In this document: positions 36,734 to 45,494 of the stretch, one piece after another
How the letters are laid out: every line of letters begins with the position of its first letter
How positions within the stretch are numbered: the stretch's first letter is position 1
Assembly (NCBI GenBank): GCA_030267215.1
Contig: JAJDJP010000004.1
Coordinates: forward strand, 1-64,000
DNA: 64,000 nt
DNA from: Ruminococcaceae bacterium OttesenSCG-928-A16
Lineage (GTDB): Bacteria; Bacillota; Clostridia; Oscillospirales; Ruminococcaceae
Reading direction: 5' to 3'
The notes under the pieces: model-generated
Told to the model about the DNA's origin: nothing
The model's database searches: none
The model's input: only the letters and a program-made list of their open reading frames with translations
Made by a program: the position numbers and the translations under genes

Positions 36734-38446
36734 ATGCAAACAGAAAAAACATTTTTGCGCTGGATGGAACAGGCGACTGATGATTTGGATTTACACAATG
36801 AACTTGCCCAGCTGCACCAAACGGGAAACACTGCCGGCGTGGAGGACCGTTTTTACCGCACGCTGGAGTTTGGCACCGGCGGCCTGCGTGGCGAAATTGG
36901 GGCAGGTACCAACCGCATAAACATTTATACTGTGCGCAAAGCCACCCAGGGGCTGGCAAACTATATACTTGCCAGCGGTGTGGTGCGCAAGGTTGCCATT
37001 GCGTACGATAGCCGGATTAAATCGGATTTATTTGCGCAGCAGGCGGCGCAGGTGTTTGCGGCCAACGGCATAACCGCTATGCTATACCCCCAGCTAATGC
37101 CAACACCGGCGCTTTCGTTTGCGGTGCGGCATTTGGGTTGTGGGGCAGGGGTTTGTGTAACAGCCAGCCACAACCCGGCAAAATACAACGGTTACAAGGT
37201 GTATGGTGCCGATGGCTGCCAAATTACCACCGAAGCCGCCACAGAAATTTTGGCACAAATTGAAACGGTGGACGAGTTTGACGATGTAAAAATTACAAAC
37301 TTTGATACTGCTTTGCAGGTGGGCCAAATTTGTTATATTGGGCAACAAACGGTAGACGCCTATATCGCTGCTGTAAAAACCCAACAGGTAACACCGGGGC
37401 AAACCACCTCTTTAAAGGTGGTGTATACCCCTTTAAACGGGGCTGGGCTTGCCTGTGTAACCCGCATTTTAACCGAAACTGGCATCACCGATATTACGGT
37501 GGTGCCCGAGCAAGAGCACCCGGACGGCAATTTCCCCACCTGCCCATACCCCAACCCCGAAATACGCGAAGCACTGCAAAAAGGGCTGGAGCTAAGCGCC
37601 ACTGTGCAGCCCGACCTGCTGCTGGCAACCGACCCTGACTGCGACCGTGTGGGCATTGCGGTAAACAACAATGGTACGTTTGAATTGATGAGTGGCAACG
37701 AAGTGGGTGTACTGCTGCTGGATTATATTTGCAAACAGCGTGCTGCCACAGGCACGCTGCCACTAAACCCGGTTGCGGTAAAAACCATTGTTACCACCGA
37801 TATGGCAGCCAGCGTTGCCCAAAAATATGGGGTGGAGCTGCGCGAAGTGTTGACCGGCTTTAAATTTATTGGCGAGCAAATTGGCCTGCTGGAAAATGCA
37901 GGGGAGGAAAACCGTTATATTTTTGGCTTTGAAGAAAGCTATGGTTACCTTTCGGGCGGATATGTGCGGGACAAAGACGCTGTAAATGCCTCGATGCTGA
38001 TTTGCGAGATGGCCCGTTTTTATAAGGCGCAGGGCAAAACCCTGCTGGATGTAATGCAGCAGCTATATGCCGAACACGGGTACTATGCGGCGCATTTGCT
38101 TAGTTTTTCGTTTGAGGGAATGGACGGCATGCTGTACATGCAAAACCTGATGAAGGGTTTGCGCACAGCACCCCCGCAGCAGGTGGGGGGCTATGCTGTG
38201 CTTGGCAGCTACGATTATTTGCAGGGCGCTGGCAGTGGCCAGTTGGCGCAGGTGGTGCGGCAGGTGCCAAAAGCCGATGTACTGGAATTTTTGCTGGAAG
38301 GTGAAGCCAAGCTAATTGTGCGCCCCAGCGGTACCGAGCCTAAAATAAAGGTGTATTTGTTTGCCAAGGGGCAAACCCAGCAAACGGCCAAAGCCGAAAT
38401 AGAAAAACTGGCCGTGTTTGCCAGCCAGATGATAGAGAAAAAATAG
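36734..38446 (+). CDS. pgcA: Phosphoglucomutase/phosphomannomutase (alpha-D-phosphohexomutase)
   Basis: The 570-residue enzyme interconverts hexose 1- and 6-phosphates. The active serine is in VTASHNPAKYNGYKVYG, the Mg2+ loop is LATDPDCDRVGIAV, the sugar-binding loop is FGFEESYGYLSG and the phosphate site is IVRPSGTEPKIKVY. The length is that of the PgcA group. TATAAT at 36684-36689 is a likely -10 box, and AAGGAG precedes the start. It is a single-gene unit with a terminator. Confidence 0.92.
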   Translation: MQTEKTFLRWMEQATDDLDLHNELAQLHQTGNTAGVEDRFYRTLEFGTGGLRGEIGAGTNRINIYTVRKATQGLANYILASGVVRKVAIAYDSRIKSDLFAQQAAQVFAANGITAMLYPQLMPTPALSFAVRHLGCGAGVCVTASHNPAKYNGYKVYGADGCQITTEAATEILAQIETVDEFDDVKITNFDTALQVGQICYIGQQTVDAYIAAVKTQQVTPGQTTSLKVVYTPLNGAGLACVTRILTETGITDITVVPEQEHPDGNFPTCPYPNPEIREALQKGLELSATVQPDLLLATDPDCDRVGIAVNNNGTFELMSGNEVGVLLLDYICKQRAATGTLPLNPVAVKTIVTTDMAASVAQKYGVELREVLTGFKFIGEQIGLLENAGEENRYIFGFEESYGYLSGGYVRDKDAVNASMLICEMARFYKAQGKTLLDVMQQLYAEHGYYAAHLLSFSFEGMDGMLYMQNLMKGLRTAPPQQVGGYAVLGSYDYLQGAGSGQLAQVVRQVPKADVLEFLLEGEAKLIVRPSGTEPKIKVYLFAKGQTQQTAKAEIEKLAVFASQMIEKK

Positions 38447-38470
38447 CATAAAATAGCATAGCATATAGAA

Positions 38471-38508
38471 AAACCCGCCGTTGCCATGCAGCAACAGCGG
38501 GTTTGTTT
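38471..38508. terminator. Terminator between phosphohexomutase and helicase genes
   Basis: AAACCCGC with GCGGGTTT, plus an inner GTTGC/GCAAC, sits between convergent genes and is followed by GTTTGTCTTG. Confidence 0.75.
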
Positions 38509-38526
38509 GTCTTGGTTAAAAAACGG

Positions 38527-40284
38527 TTAATACCGGCTTTTTTTATGCCCTTTTTTAGAGCTGAGTTTGCGCTTTGGCATGGCGCCACCTGCACGGAAAC
38601 GCTCGGGGTCTACAGGCTTTCTACCTACTGCACGTTTCACGGGTTTCATGGCAAAGGTAACCTCTTGCCCTTTAATGCGGATAGGTTTTTTATGGGCAAG
38701 CAAGGCTTGGGCAATGTTTTCCCGCATACCAATTTGCGAGGTTTCGTCCTTGATATCAATTTTGCCAATGGCCGAGCCGGGAATGTCTAAAATTTCGGCA
38801 ATGGCACCCACAAGGTGGTTGGGGGTAATGCGCGCACTGCGCCCTACCGAGGCTGTAACCACCACCATGCCCCCTTCGCCATCGCTGTTGTAACCGGCGT
38901 TGGCACGGCCAGCCTTTTGTGTGCTGGCGGCATCGTTAATGCCCTTAATGGCGGCAAAGGTATCGTCGCCGCCCAGTAGTTTTTCGGCCAGCACACAGGC
39001 CACCTGCTGGGCTGTAATGCCGCTGGTTTCTTCGCCCATCAGGCGCTTTACCAGCAGGCTGGCGGCTTTGCCGGGCTGGGCCTGCAGTTGTGGAAAAAGT
39101 TCGTCGGCCATTTTAAGCACGGCACGCTCCATCATGTCGGTGCCGGTGGGCAGGCGGTGCTCGGTTATTTCGTTGCCGGTAAAGCGTATTAGCGCTTTTA
39201 GGGTGGCCACCTGCTTGCCGTTGCACACAAGTGTTTGCGAGGTGCCTTTTTTGCCGGCACGCCCGGTGCGACCAATGCGGTGCACATAGTATTCAAAGCT
39301 TTGAGGTAAATCAAAATTAATAACGGCGTCCACATCGTCTACGTCTATGCCACGGGCGGCTACGTCGGTTGCCACCAAAATGCCAATGTTGCCGGTGCGA
39401 AAGCCGAGCATTACCTGGCTGCGCAAGCTTTGAGACATATCGCCATGCAGCCCCGTTGCCCGAAACCCCTCTTTGCTTAGCTTTGTGGCCAGCTCGTCCA
39501 CCATCGATTTAGTATTGCAAAACACAATCGAACGGCCTGCATCGGCGTGCTTTAGCAGCAGGGTAAGCGCCTCTTGCTTTTTTTGCTGGGGCACATAGTA
39601 AAAGGTTTGCTCAATATCGGCCTGGCTGTCCTCCTCGGCCATTACGTCTACCACTTGTGGCTGTCTTAAAAATTCTTGCGATATTTTTAAGATTGGGGGT
39701 GGCATGGTGGCCGAAAACAAAACAGTTTGCCTTTCTGCAGGTGCCTGCGAAAGAATGGTTTGAATATCCTCGATAAAGCCCATGCTTAGCATTTCGTCGG
39801 CTTCGTCCAGCACCACCATCTTCAGCTCGTCCATTTTCAGGGTTTTTCGGCGCAAATGGTCCATAATACGGCCGGGGGTGCCAACCACAATGTTGGCACG
39901 GCGCAATAGGCGTATTTGTTCTGGCATGGGGGCCCCGCCATAAATGGCTGCGGCACAAACCCCTTCTTTGTATTTGGCGTATTTTTGTATTTCGCGGGTA
40001 ATTTGCATGGCAAGCTCCCGCGTGGGCGAAAGTACCAGTACCTGTGCCCGCTTTACTTCGCCAACCACGCACTCTACTGCTGGTATGCCAAAGGCGGCGG
40101 TTTTGCCGGTGCCGGTGCTGCTGTGGCCAATTACATCCTGCCCCTCTAACAAAAAGGGGATAGCCGCGGCCTGGATGCTGGTGGGCTGGGTATAGTCCAT
40201 ATCCTGCACGGCACGGGCCAGCGGTGCCGAAAGGGGAAGGGCGCTAAAGGTAAGCATTTCATCTGTTTCTGGGCTGTTCATCAT
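38527..40284 (-). CDS. DEAD-box ATP-dependent RNA helicase (CsdA/DeaD/DbpA type)
   Basis: The 585-residue helicase shows every core motif: Q motif near residue 35, SSTGTGKTAAFGIP, SPTRELAMQI, GTPGRIMDHL, VLDEADEML, FSATMP, ATDVAARGIDVDDVDAVINF and HRIGRTGRAG. The C-terminus holds a DbpA-like RNA-binding domain (ARITPNHLVGAIAEILDIPGSAIGKIDI) and a basic tail. It acts in ribosome assembly or cold adaptation. The start has AGGAG 12 bases upstream. Its transcript has a leader of about 105 bases. Confidence 0.93.
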   Translation of the reverse strand: MMNSPETDEMLTFSALPLSAPLARAVQDMDYTQPTSIQAAAIPFLLEGQDVIGHSSTGTGKTAAFGIPAVECVVGEVKRAQVLVLSPTRELAMQITREIQKYAKYKEGVCAAAIYGGAPMPEQIRLLRRANIVVGTPGRIMDHLRRKTLKMDELKMVVLDEADEMLSMGFIEDIQTILSQAPAERQTVLFSATMPPPILKISQEFLRQPQVVDVMAEEDSQADIEQTFYYVPQQKKQEALTLLLKHADAGRSIVFCNTKSMVDELATKLSKEGFRATGLHGDMSQSLRSQVMLGFRTGNIGILVATDVAARGIDVDDVDAVINFDLPQSFEYYVHRIGRTGRAGKKGTSQTLVCNGKQVATLKALIRFTGNEITEHRLPTGTDMMERAVLKMADELFPQLQAQPGKAASLLVKRLMGEETSGITAQQVACVLAEKLLGGDDTFAAIKGINDAASTQKAGRANAGYNSDGEGGMVVVTASVGRSARITPNHLVGAIAEILDIPGSAIGKIDIKDETSQIGMRENIAQALLAHKKPIRIKGQEVTFAMKPVKRAVGRKPVDPERFRAGGAMPKRKLSSKKGHKKSRY

Positions 40285-40605
40285 AAGTTGTTCGTTCTCC
40301 TAAAATTTGTGTTGCAAAAATAAAACGGCTTATAAACGCAAAAAAGCCACCCACGGATGCAATATCCCTTGGATGACAGCATTTGTTTCTAGATTATTAT
40401 ATAGCAAATAATGGGGAAAGGCAAGTGTTATTGGGGTTTTAGGGTGGAAAACAAAAGAATCTTTTTAAGGTTGAATATTGTGCTGGGATAAAACAAGTGG
40501 TTACATTTGTTACGCTGGGGGCGGTTAAAATTAGTAGTGTGAGGAGGGGATGAAACGTTAAAAAAATGATTTGTATTTAGAATACCAAAAGAAAGGAGGG
40601 CGAAA
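40285..40605. promoter_or_regulatory. Divergent region: helicase promoter and leader, upstream of the phage-type genes
   Basis: On the minus strand TTGCCT (40424-40419), 17 bases, TATAAT (40401-40396) makes a good promoter for the helicase gene. The leader contains GCATCC/GGATG-type pairing near 40350-40380. On the plus side 40430-40605 has no gene. GAGGAGGGGATG near 40540 opens a frame of only three codons, and AAAGGAGG at 40593 serves the next gene. No second copy of the att sequence is seen here. Confidence 0.55.
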
Positions 40606-41424
40606 ATGGCAGGTACAATGAAAGTTTTACGTGTATACCCCGGTGAGTACTGCGAATATTTTAACAGCATGAGCGTGAACGACACATCAGGGAAAATTTA
40701 TGGCGAAAGCATTTATGCAATTACAGCATCAGGGGCCAATTACGCAGGATTTGATTGGCTTAAAATTTTGGTTGGTGGCGAAGAGTATTATGCGGTTGTA
40801 CAGCCCGGCAAAAATGAGGTTGGCACAACTTCTATTGATGAATATACCAGCGGTATGGTAAGCAAAGAAGAATATAGGGAAATGCTGCAAATGCTGCCCC
40901 AACTAGAAAAAGATGCAGAAGACGCTAGGGAAAGGAAACAGAAGGCACAGAGTGACAAAGAAATAATTGAAAAGAAAATTGGGGTGGATAAGATGGCGAC
41001 CGAAATGGCAACTGCCGATGGCAAACGCATTGAAGAAAAATTAGAAACACTAGAGAATAACACGCACAGCCAAATTGCGGCAATAAAAACAGATTTGGAC
41101 ACCGAAATGGGCAAGCAACGTGTTTTTTCGCAAACCACCGCTAATGCCATAGAAAAAGGGTCAGATGAAGGGATTGCGAGGGTTGAACAGCAAGCCCAAC
41201 AAGAGCTAGATTTGATGAAAAGCCAGCTGGAAAATGTCCGAGACCCATCTTGTGGCAAGCGGCTGCCGCTAGAAAACGTGGCAGAAAACCTGTTTGATTT
41301 GCACCGGGACGCAGGTTTTACCGCAACCGAGTATGAAAAAGTGCAAATAGCGGCCAGCCAATACGACGGCAAAGCCGTGGACGCTTTTGACTACGCGGTA
41401 GACGGCAAAAACCGGTTGCCATAA
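40606..41424 (+). CDS. Phage-type coiled-coil protein with a C-terminal module shared with the next gene
   Basis: The 272-residue protein opens with a small domain (MAGTMKVLRVYPGEYCEYFN). A long coiled coil follows from about residue 90 to 200 (KEEYREMLQMLPQLEKDAEDA, VEQQAQQELDLMKSQLENV). Its last 63 residues, from RDPSCGKRLPLENVAENLF to DGKNRLP, resemble the C-terminus of the following protein. No family is recognised. The three-gene block looks like the tail/lysis end of a phage. AAAGGAGG precedes the start. Confidence 0.6.
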   Translation: MAGTMKVLRVYPGEYCEYFNSMSVNDTSGKIYGESIYAITASGANYAGFDWLKILVGGEEYYAVVQPGKNEVGTTSIDEYTSGMVSKEEYREMLQMLPQLEKDAEDARERKQKAQSDKEIIEKKIGVDKMATEMATADGKRIEEKLETLENNTHSQIAAIKTDLDTEMGKQRVFSQTTANAIEKGSDEGIARVEQQAQQELDLMKSQLENVRDPSCGKRLPLENVAENLFDLHRDAGFTATEYEKVQIAASQYDGKAVDAFDYAVDGKNRLP

Positions 41425-41436
41425 AGGAGGGATAGA

Positions 41437-43113
41437 ATGGCACAAAAAGCATTATTCCCGATGAAGTATTTGCGTGTAACGCAGGGGCGGCTAACTTACG
41501 CAAATATAGAAAAAGATGGCACAATTAATCCATATAAGTTCTATGCTTATAACAATGCATATCCAAATAAAGTGAATTTTTGCACCAGCCATGATTATAC
41601 AAACGCCATTGACTTTGCGCAAGGTGAAGGAAACAGATTTATTTATGCGCCGTATGACTGTATCGTAGAAGCAACAAATTTTGAAAATCATGGATTTTCT
41701 TCGAGTTATTGCAATATGTTGGTTATTCGTAGCGCAAATATTGTAGATGGTCCTGTTCATAAAGGAAAGTACCAATGGATGGCTTTTCTTCACATGAATA
41801 AAGGAACCAAAACAGAAGATGGACAGGAAACTTTAATCAATAGACTTGAAAGATTTCGAAAAAGTGGGGAAATAATCCCACGAGGTACACATATTTATAG
41901 TGAAGGAGAAACAAGTACATATAAGCTTGATTTACATGTACATATAGAGTGTGGGATTGGAAAAAATGTTCCTACAAATTACATTGAGCATATGTATATT
42001 AAAAATTCGGACGGTTTAGGGAAAACAAATAAGTTTGGCGCCGCAAACTTAGAAGATTGTGTCTATTTGAAAATAGGTTATCCTAATATCCCTGGAGAAA
42101 AGCCATATGCAACATCCTCAACAATTATTCGAAGAGGTACCTGCGCTTGTGGTAGCGAACCTCGCTTTACGAAAATATGCCCTTTTAAGGATTACAAATG
42201 GACTTACGAAAGCTATCAGGGATACGAAATGACCGTTGGCAGCCCATACAACCCTCGCCCTAATAGTAGTACGCCACCACCATCAACCAACGATGAAACA
42301 ACACAGATGATGAATGTAAAAAGCGCTACCACTGGGTACCTTACTTTGGGCACCTTGGCCGCCTTTTCGCAAATTACACCCATGGCAAGCAACATCATTG
42401 CGGTGCCGGCGGGCTACTACCCGGTTTTGGGCACGCAGCAAAATAGTGGCAAAAACTATTGCAAAACAGTGGTGCAAAAAAAATATGCCTATGTAGAGCT
42501 TATACCTGGCTTTACCGAAATTACCGAAGCAGGCATTATCAATTTGGTGGCGGGGTATGTTTCTGCCAGCGAATATGGATTGGTTAAACAGGAATATGAC
42601 AAGCATAAAGATATAATTGACGAAGCGAATTTGCTGGAAGAACAGGTTAAGAAACTTAAAATAGAGGCGAAAGAAGTGTGGGAAGCGCGCTTGGCCGCCG
42701 AAAAATACTTGCGAGATACCGAGGGTTTGGTGGATGCACTTGCAGGTAGGATAAATCAAAAACTATCGCTGCTAAATAGCGAAAATGCCGTAAAATTGTC
42801 CTCTTTGCAGAAAGAGATTTCTAACTTATTTGAGCAATTGAGCATTTTGGTGAAAAAAAAGATTACAGACTTGGGGCATAGGGTACAGGCGAAACTATCG
42901 GGTTTTTGGCATAAGTTAAAAAACCAGCGAAGCCCTGTTACCGGGCGCCGCCTGCCACTAGACCCTTTGATGGAAGATTTATTTTTTACGCACAAGCAAA
43001 ACGGGCTTACCGCCCATGAATACGAACAGCTTGGCGTTTCGGCCACGGCTTACAAAAACAAAGAAATTTCGGCATTTACGTACGCAACAAATGCAAAATC
43101 ACATTTAATTTAG
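41437..43113 (+). CDS. Peptidase M23-like phage protein with coiled coil
   Basis: Residues 10-180 resemble an M23 (lysostaphin-like) domain: TNAIDFAQG at the first metal site, IYAPYDCIVEA, WMAFLHMN, PRGTHIYSEGETS and LHVHIECG with the HxH pair. The usual first-site His four residues before the Asp is Thr here, so activity is doubtful. A Pro/Ser linker at about 270 leads to a second domain, a coiled coil at 385-500 and the module RSPVTGRRLPLDPL...LTAHEYEQ shared with the upstream gene. The first half is clearly more AT-rich than the second. A role in lysis or tail entry is inferred. Confidence 0.6.
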   Translation: MAQKALFPMKYLRVTQGRLTYANIEKDGTINPYKFYAYNNAYPNKVNFCTSHDYTNAIDFAQGEGNRFIYAPYDCIVEATNFENHGFSSSYCNMLVIRSANIVDGPVHKGKYQWMAFLHMNKGTKTEDGQETLINRLERFRKSGEIIPRGTHIYSEGETSTYKLDLHVHIECGIGKNVPTNYIEHMYIKNSDGLGKTNKFGAANLEDCVYLKIGYPNIPGEKPYATSSTIIRRGTCACGSEPRFTKICPFKDYKWTYESYQGYEMTVGSPYNPRPNSSTPPPSTNDETTQMMNVKSATTGYLTLGTLAAFSQITPMASNIIAVPAGYYPVLGTQQNSGKNYCKTVVQKKYAYVELIPGFTEITEAGIINLVAGYVSASEYGLVKQEYDKHKDIIDEANLLEEQVKKLKIEAKEVWEARLAAEKYLRDTEGLVDALAGRINQKLSLLNSENAVKLSSLQKEISNLFEQLSILVKKKITDLGHRVQAKLSGFWHKLKNQRSPVTGRRLPLDPLMEDLFFTHKQNGLTAHEYEQLGVSATAYKNKEISAFTYATNAKSHLI

Positions 43114-43126
43114 GAGGAAATGAAAA

Positions 43127-43708
43127 ATGAGTAGTACAGGAAAACGAACAGAAAATTTGAACCTTTCGCAGTTTGTGGGTACCGATAAACCCAATTGGCT
43201 TACCGATTATAACAATGATATGGAGAAAATTGATAGCAAGGTTGCGGAGATGGATCAAGGGCTTCCAGGCAAAGCGATATCTTACAGGGGCGAGCTTGGT
43301 AGCTCTCCCGATGGCGAATTTAGCTTAATTGGGCTAATGAATGCTGTAAAAATTGGCAAAGTGTGGAGCATTACAATCTCTGCAAAAATAGCAAAAAACA
43401 CCGTTACTGCTTCCAGTTTTAAATATGGTATTTCAATTGAAAAATTGCAAGCTGCCCTAAACACAAAATTTGCTTTGGACCCACAACAGCGAGGAAATTT
43501 GCAGGTGTTTAGTGAAACAGGCGCCTATATAACGTCCTCTTTGGGTTTTGCAGGTGTTGTAATGTTCGAAACACATGATGGTACTTTCCACTTTAAACCA
43601 GCCCGTGTTTATACAGAGGCAGGTGGTTGTGGTGCCCTGCCTGCAAATAATGCAGTTAGCAAAGTAGGCAACCAATGGGTGGTAAACTTGTATATTGCAG
43701 AGGCGTAA
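43127..43708 (+). CDS. Phage tail-associated protein
   Basis: The 193-residue protein begins TENLNLSQFVGTDKPNWLTDYNNDMEKIDS, an N-terminus seen in many tail-fibre or baseplate-associated proteins of Firmicute phages. A beta-rich body follows, which would form the distal domain. GGAGG precedes the start. It is the last gene of the block and is followed by a strong terminator. Receptor binding is only an inference. Confidence 0.65.
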   Translation: MSSTGKRTENLNLSQFVGTDKPNWLTDYNNDMEKIDSKVAEMDQGLPGKAISYRGELGSSPDGEFSLIGLMNAVKIGKVWSITISAKIAKNTVTASSFKYGISIEKLQAALNTKFALDPQQRGNLQVFSETGAYITSSLGFAGVVMFETHDGTFHFKPARVYTEAGGCGALPANNAVSKVGNQWVVNLYIAEA

Positions 43709-43748
43709 TGTGTTGTAAACCAACATCTATTTAAAAGCCAACTATAAC

Positions 43749-43787
43749 AAAACCCCTTATGTTTATTGCAAACATAAGGGGTTTTGT
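43749..43787. terminator. Bidirectional terminator beside the att site
   Basis: A perfect 16-bp stem AAAACCCCTTATGTTT with AAACATAAGGGGTTTT. It ends the phage-type block on the plus strand and lies between that block and the tRNA fragment. Confidence 0.88.
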
Positions 43788-43789
43788 TT

Positions 43790-43835
43790 TGGTGGACGAT
43801 ATGAGGATCGAACTCACGACCTCTGCGTTGCGAAG
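43790..43835 (-). other. Prophage attachment site: 3' part of a tRNA gene (probably tRNA-Ala, anticodon CGC)
   Basis: Read on the minus strand, the segment has the anticodon loop TTCGCAA, stem CGCAG, variable AGGTC, T arm GTGAG-TTCGATC-CTCAT, acceptor ATCGTCC and ACCA. The matching 5' half (GGACGAT, D arm, CTGCG) is missing, so this is not a whole tRNA. Ending at the anticodon loop beside a tyrosine integrase is classic for attL/attR. The orientation predicts that the intact tRNA lies at the far right end of the prophage, outside the window. Confidence 0.75.
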
Positions 43836-43871
43836 CTATCAATCTTACCAAATATTATATCGTTATATCGT

Positions 43872-45104
43872 TTAATTAATTTCAGCTTGACTGCCAATTG
43901 ACTGTAGCAGCATATCATCTAGCTTTTTCAAGTCGGTGTTTTTGTGCTCCTCGCTAAGGTGGGCGTAAATGCGCAAAGTGGTTTGCACGTCGGCATGCCC
44001 CATTTGTTTGCTGGCAACCAAAACATCAACACCAGCAAGGTACATCATGGTACAAAATGTATGGCGTAGTTGGTGGGCTGTAAAAGTTGGTATTTTGATT
44101 TGTAGGCCATTTGGATTGTGTACGCTTGTAATATTTTCGTTTTCACGCTCGGCAGCGCTATAGCCATACTTTAGGTTAAGCGCTGCCATATAGCTTTCCC
44201 ACATTCTACTCCATGCAGATTCTGACATCAGCAAGCCATTGCGAGAGTGCACAACATAGAGGCAGTTGTCCTTTGCTTTTTCACCAGCGAGGTATTCACC
44301 CAACAACACGGGTATTTTAACAGTGCGGATACTAGACGCTGTTTTTGCGCTATGCTTTAATATAGGTTGGTTACTCTCGTAGATGACTGATTTATTTACA
44401 GCTATGGTATTATTATCAAGGTTGATATCTGCCCAGGTGAGGGCCAGCAGTTCTCCCCGGCGCAGGCCAGAATACAACATAATCATGGCGGCACGTTTTG
44501 CCCGGTGCTCGGTTTCCCGCACCCAGCGTTGTTGTTCGTCAGTCAAAGCGGTTCGCTTATTTTGTTTAGCTGTTTTCGGGATAGTTATAAACTCGGCTGG
44601 GTTGTAAGTGATAACGCGCGAAGCAATAGCCAACTTAAATATTTGCCCGGCTGCTTGCTTGATACCCAGCAAGGTTTTTTTAGCGCGTGGAGGCTTACCG
44701 TCTTGCCATTGCGCAAGGGTATCAATAATGGCCTGTATATCGCCAATGGTTATTTTAGATATTGGTAAGAGGTTAAGCGGCGCCAAATGTTTTAAATTAC
44801 TGTTTAAACGTGTTATGTGCCCAGGGCTTAAGCCCTGGGCTTTTTTATTTTGTATAAAGCGGGTGGCCCACAGGCTAAAATTATCATTGGCGGCAGCAAT
44901 ATCAATGCCTTTACCAAAATCGATTTTAGCTTGCGCTGCCGCCTCGTTTACCTCTTTTTGGGTGGCACCATACACGGTATACCGTTTATATTTAATAACC
45001 GGCCGGCCCTTTTTATCCAGCAGTATATCCCCATTATCGTCAAAAGCTTGTTCCCGGCCAATAACAAATTGCAGGGAGTAGCGGCCATCTTTACGCTTCT
45101 TCAT
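43872..45104 (-). CDS. int: Tyrosine-type site-specific integrase of the prophage
   Basis: About 410 residues. An N-terminal arm-binding domain (RKDGRYSLQFVIG, YKRYTVYGATQKEVNEA) is followed by a core-binding SAM-like domain and a catalytic domain. Catalytic residues are visible in MLYSGLRRGELLAL (Arg), TAHQLRHTFCTMMYLAGV (His-x-x-Arg), QMGHADVQTTLRIYAHL (His and the nucleophile Tyr). ATG 45104 is chosen over a GTG four codons earlier because GGAG precedes it. It lies 37 bases from the att core, as usual for an int-attP pair. Confidence 0.93.
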   Translation of the reverse strand: MKKRKDGRYSLQFVIGREQAFDDNGDILLDKKGRPVIKYKRYTVYGATQKEVNEAAAQAKIDFGKGIDIAAANDNFSLWATRFIQNKKAQGLSPGHITRLNSNLKHLAPLNLLPISKITIGDIQAIIDTLAQWQDGKPPRAKKTLLGIKQAAGQIFKLAIASRVITYNPAEFITIPKTAKQNKRTALTDEQQRWVRETEHRAKRAAMIMLYSGLRRGELLALTWADINLDNNTIAVNKSVIYESNQPILKHSAKTASSIRTVKIPVLLGEYLAGEKAKDNCLYVVHSRNGLLMSESAWSRMWESYMAALNLKYGYSAAERENENITSVHNPNGLQIKIPTFTAHQLRHTFCTMMYLAGVDVLVASKQMGHADVQTTLRIYAHLSEEHKNTDLKKLDDMLLQSIGSQAEIN

Positions 45105-45119
45105 AAAAAAACACACTCC

Positions 45120-45148
45120 TTGTAGCCCACCAAGGAATGTGATATAAT
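45120..45148 (+). promoter_or_regulatory. Promoter of small RNA A
   Basis: TTGTAG (45120-45125), 17 bases, TATAAT (45143-45148), divergent from int. Confidence 0.55.
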
Positions 45149-45154
45149 CTGCTT

Positions 45155-45229
45155 GCCTGGGGCAGATTTACCGAGCTTGGTAAGCTGTTCTGTTGCCGCC
45201 TCTGTGTTGTCGCACGGGGGCGGTTTTTT
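45155..45229 (+). ncRNA. Candidate small RNA A (divergent from int)
   Basis: A unit of about 75 bases lies between the promoter above and a terminator, CCGCC/GGCGG followed by TTTTTT (45196-45229). It contains the hairpin TTACC-GAGCTT-GGTAA (45168-45183) and the string AGCTGTTCTGT (45183-45193). That string and the terminator shape recur at 46323-46371, upstream of the DUF3800 gene. No coding frame is present. Whether it regulates int is unknown. Confidence 0.45.
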
Positions 45230-45364
45230 ATCCATGGTGTCCAATCCAGAAACAACCCTGCACTAAAACTCTTAGGGTGGGCATACTTTTCTTTGAATTA
45301 AATATACTTTTTGTAGTTAAAACCTTAGCATTTTGCTGAAATTTCAATTTTATCTAAGATTCTA

Positions 45365-45392
45365 TTGCGCTTTTTGCTACTTATGGTATAAT
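45365..45392 (+). promoter_or_regulatory. Promoter of small RNA B
   Basis: TTGCGC (45365-45370), 16 bases, TATAAT (45387-45392) with an upstream TGG (extended -10). Confidence 0.6.
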
Positions 45393-45399
45393 ATAGATG

Positions 45400-45492
45400 G
45401 AAGAGCGTTCGCCAGAAAAACACGAGGGTGTATAACACCAGCTTATTCATTTATGGATATGCGGAAGTCGTGCTGGGGGCTCTTCTTTTTTT
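45400..45492 (+). ncRNA. Candidate structured small RNA B beside a DUF3800 gene (DUF3800-type RNA motif)
   Basis: The RNA would start at GAAGAGC (45400-45406), which closes with GCTCTTC (45479-45485) before a T7 run, so the outer stem is also the terminator. Inside, CCAG (45412-45415) pairs with CTGG (45473-45476), CACGA (45421-45425) with TCGTG (45468-45472), and GGTGT-ATA-ACACC forms a hairpin (45427-45439). It ends three bases before the 3' end of the DUF3800 gene on the other strand. Several conserved RNA motifs are known beside DUF3800 genes; membership here is an inference. Confidence 0.6.
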
Positions 45493-45494
45493 GC

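Noticed and set aside
40606..43708. Assigning these three genes to the prophage that starts at 43836
   Set aside because: They lie on the outer side of the att fragment as the integrase and tRNA orientation predict. They are treated as a separate, probably older, phage remnant.
43790..43865. A complete tRNA gene on the minus strand
   Set aside because: Only the part from the anticodon loop to CCA fits. The sequence further right does not form the 5' acceptor, D arm or 5' anticodon stem.
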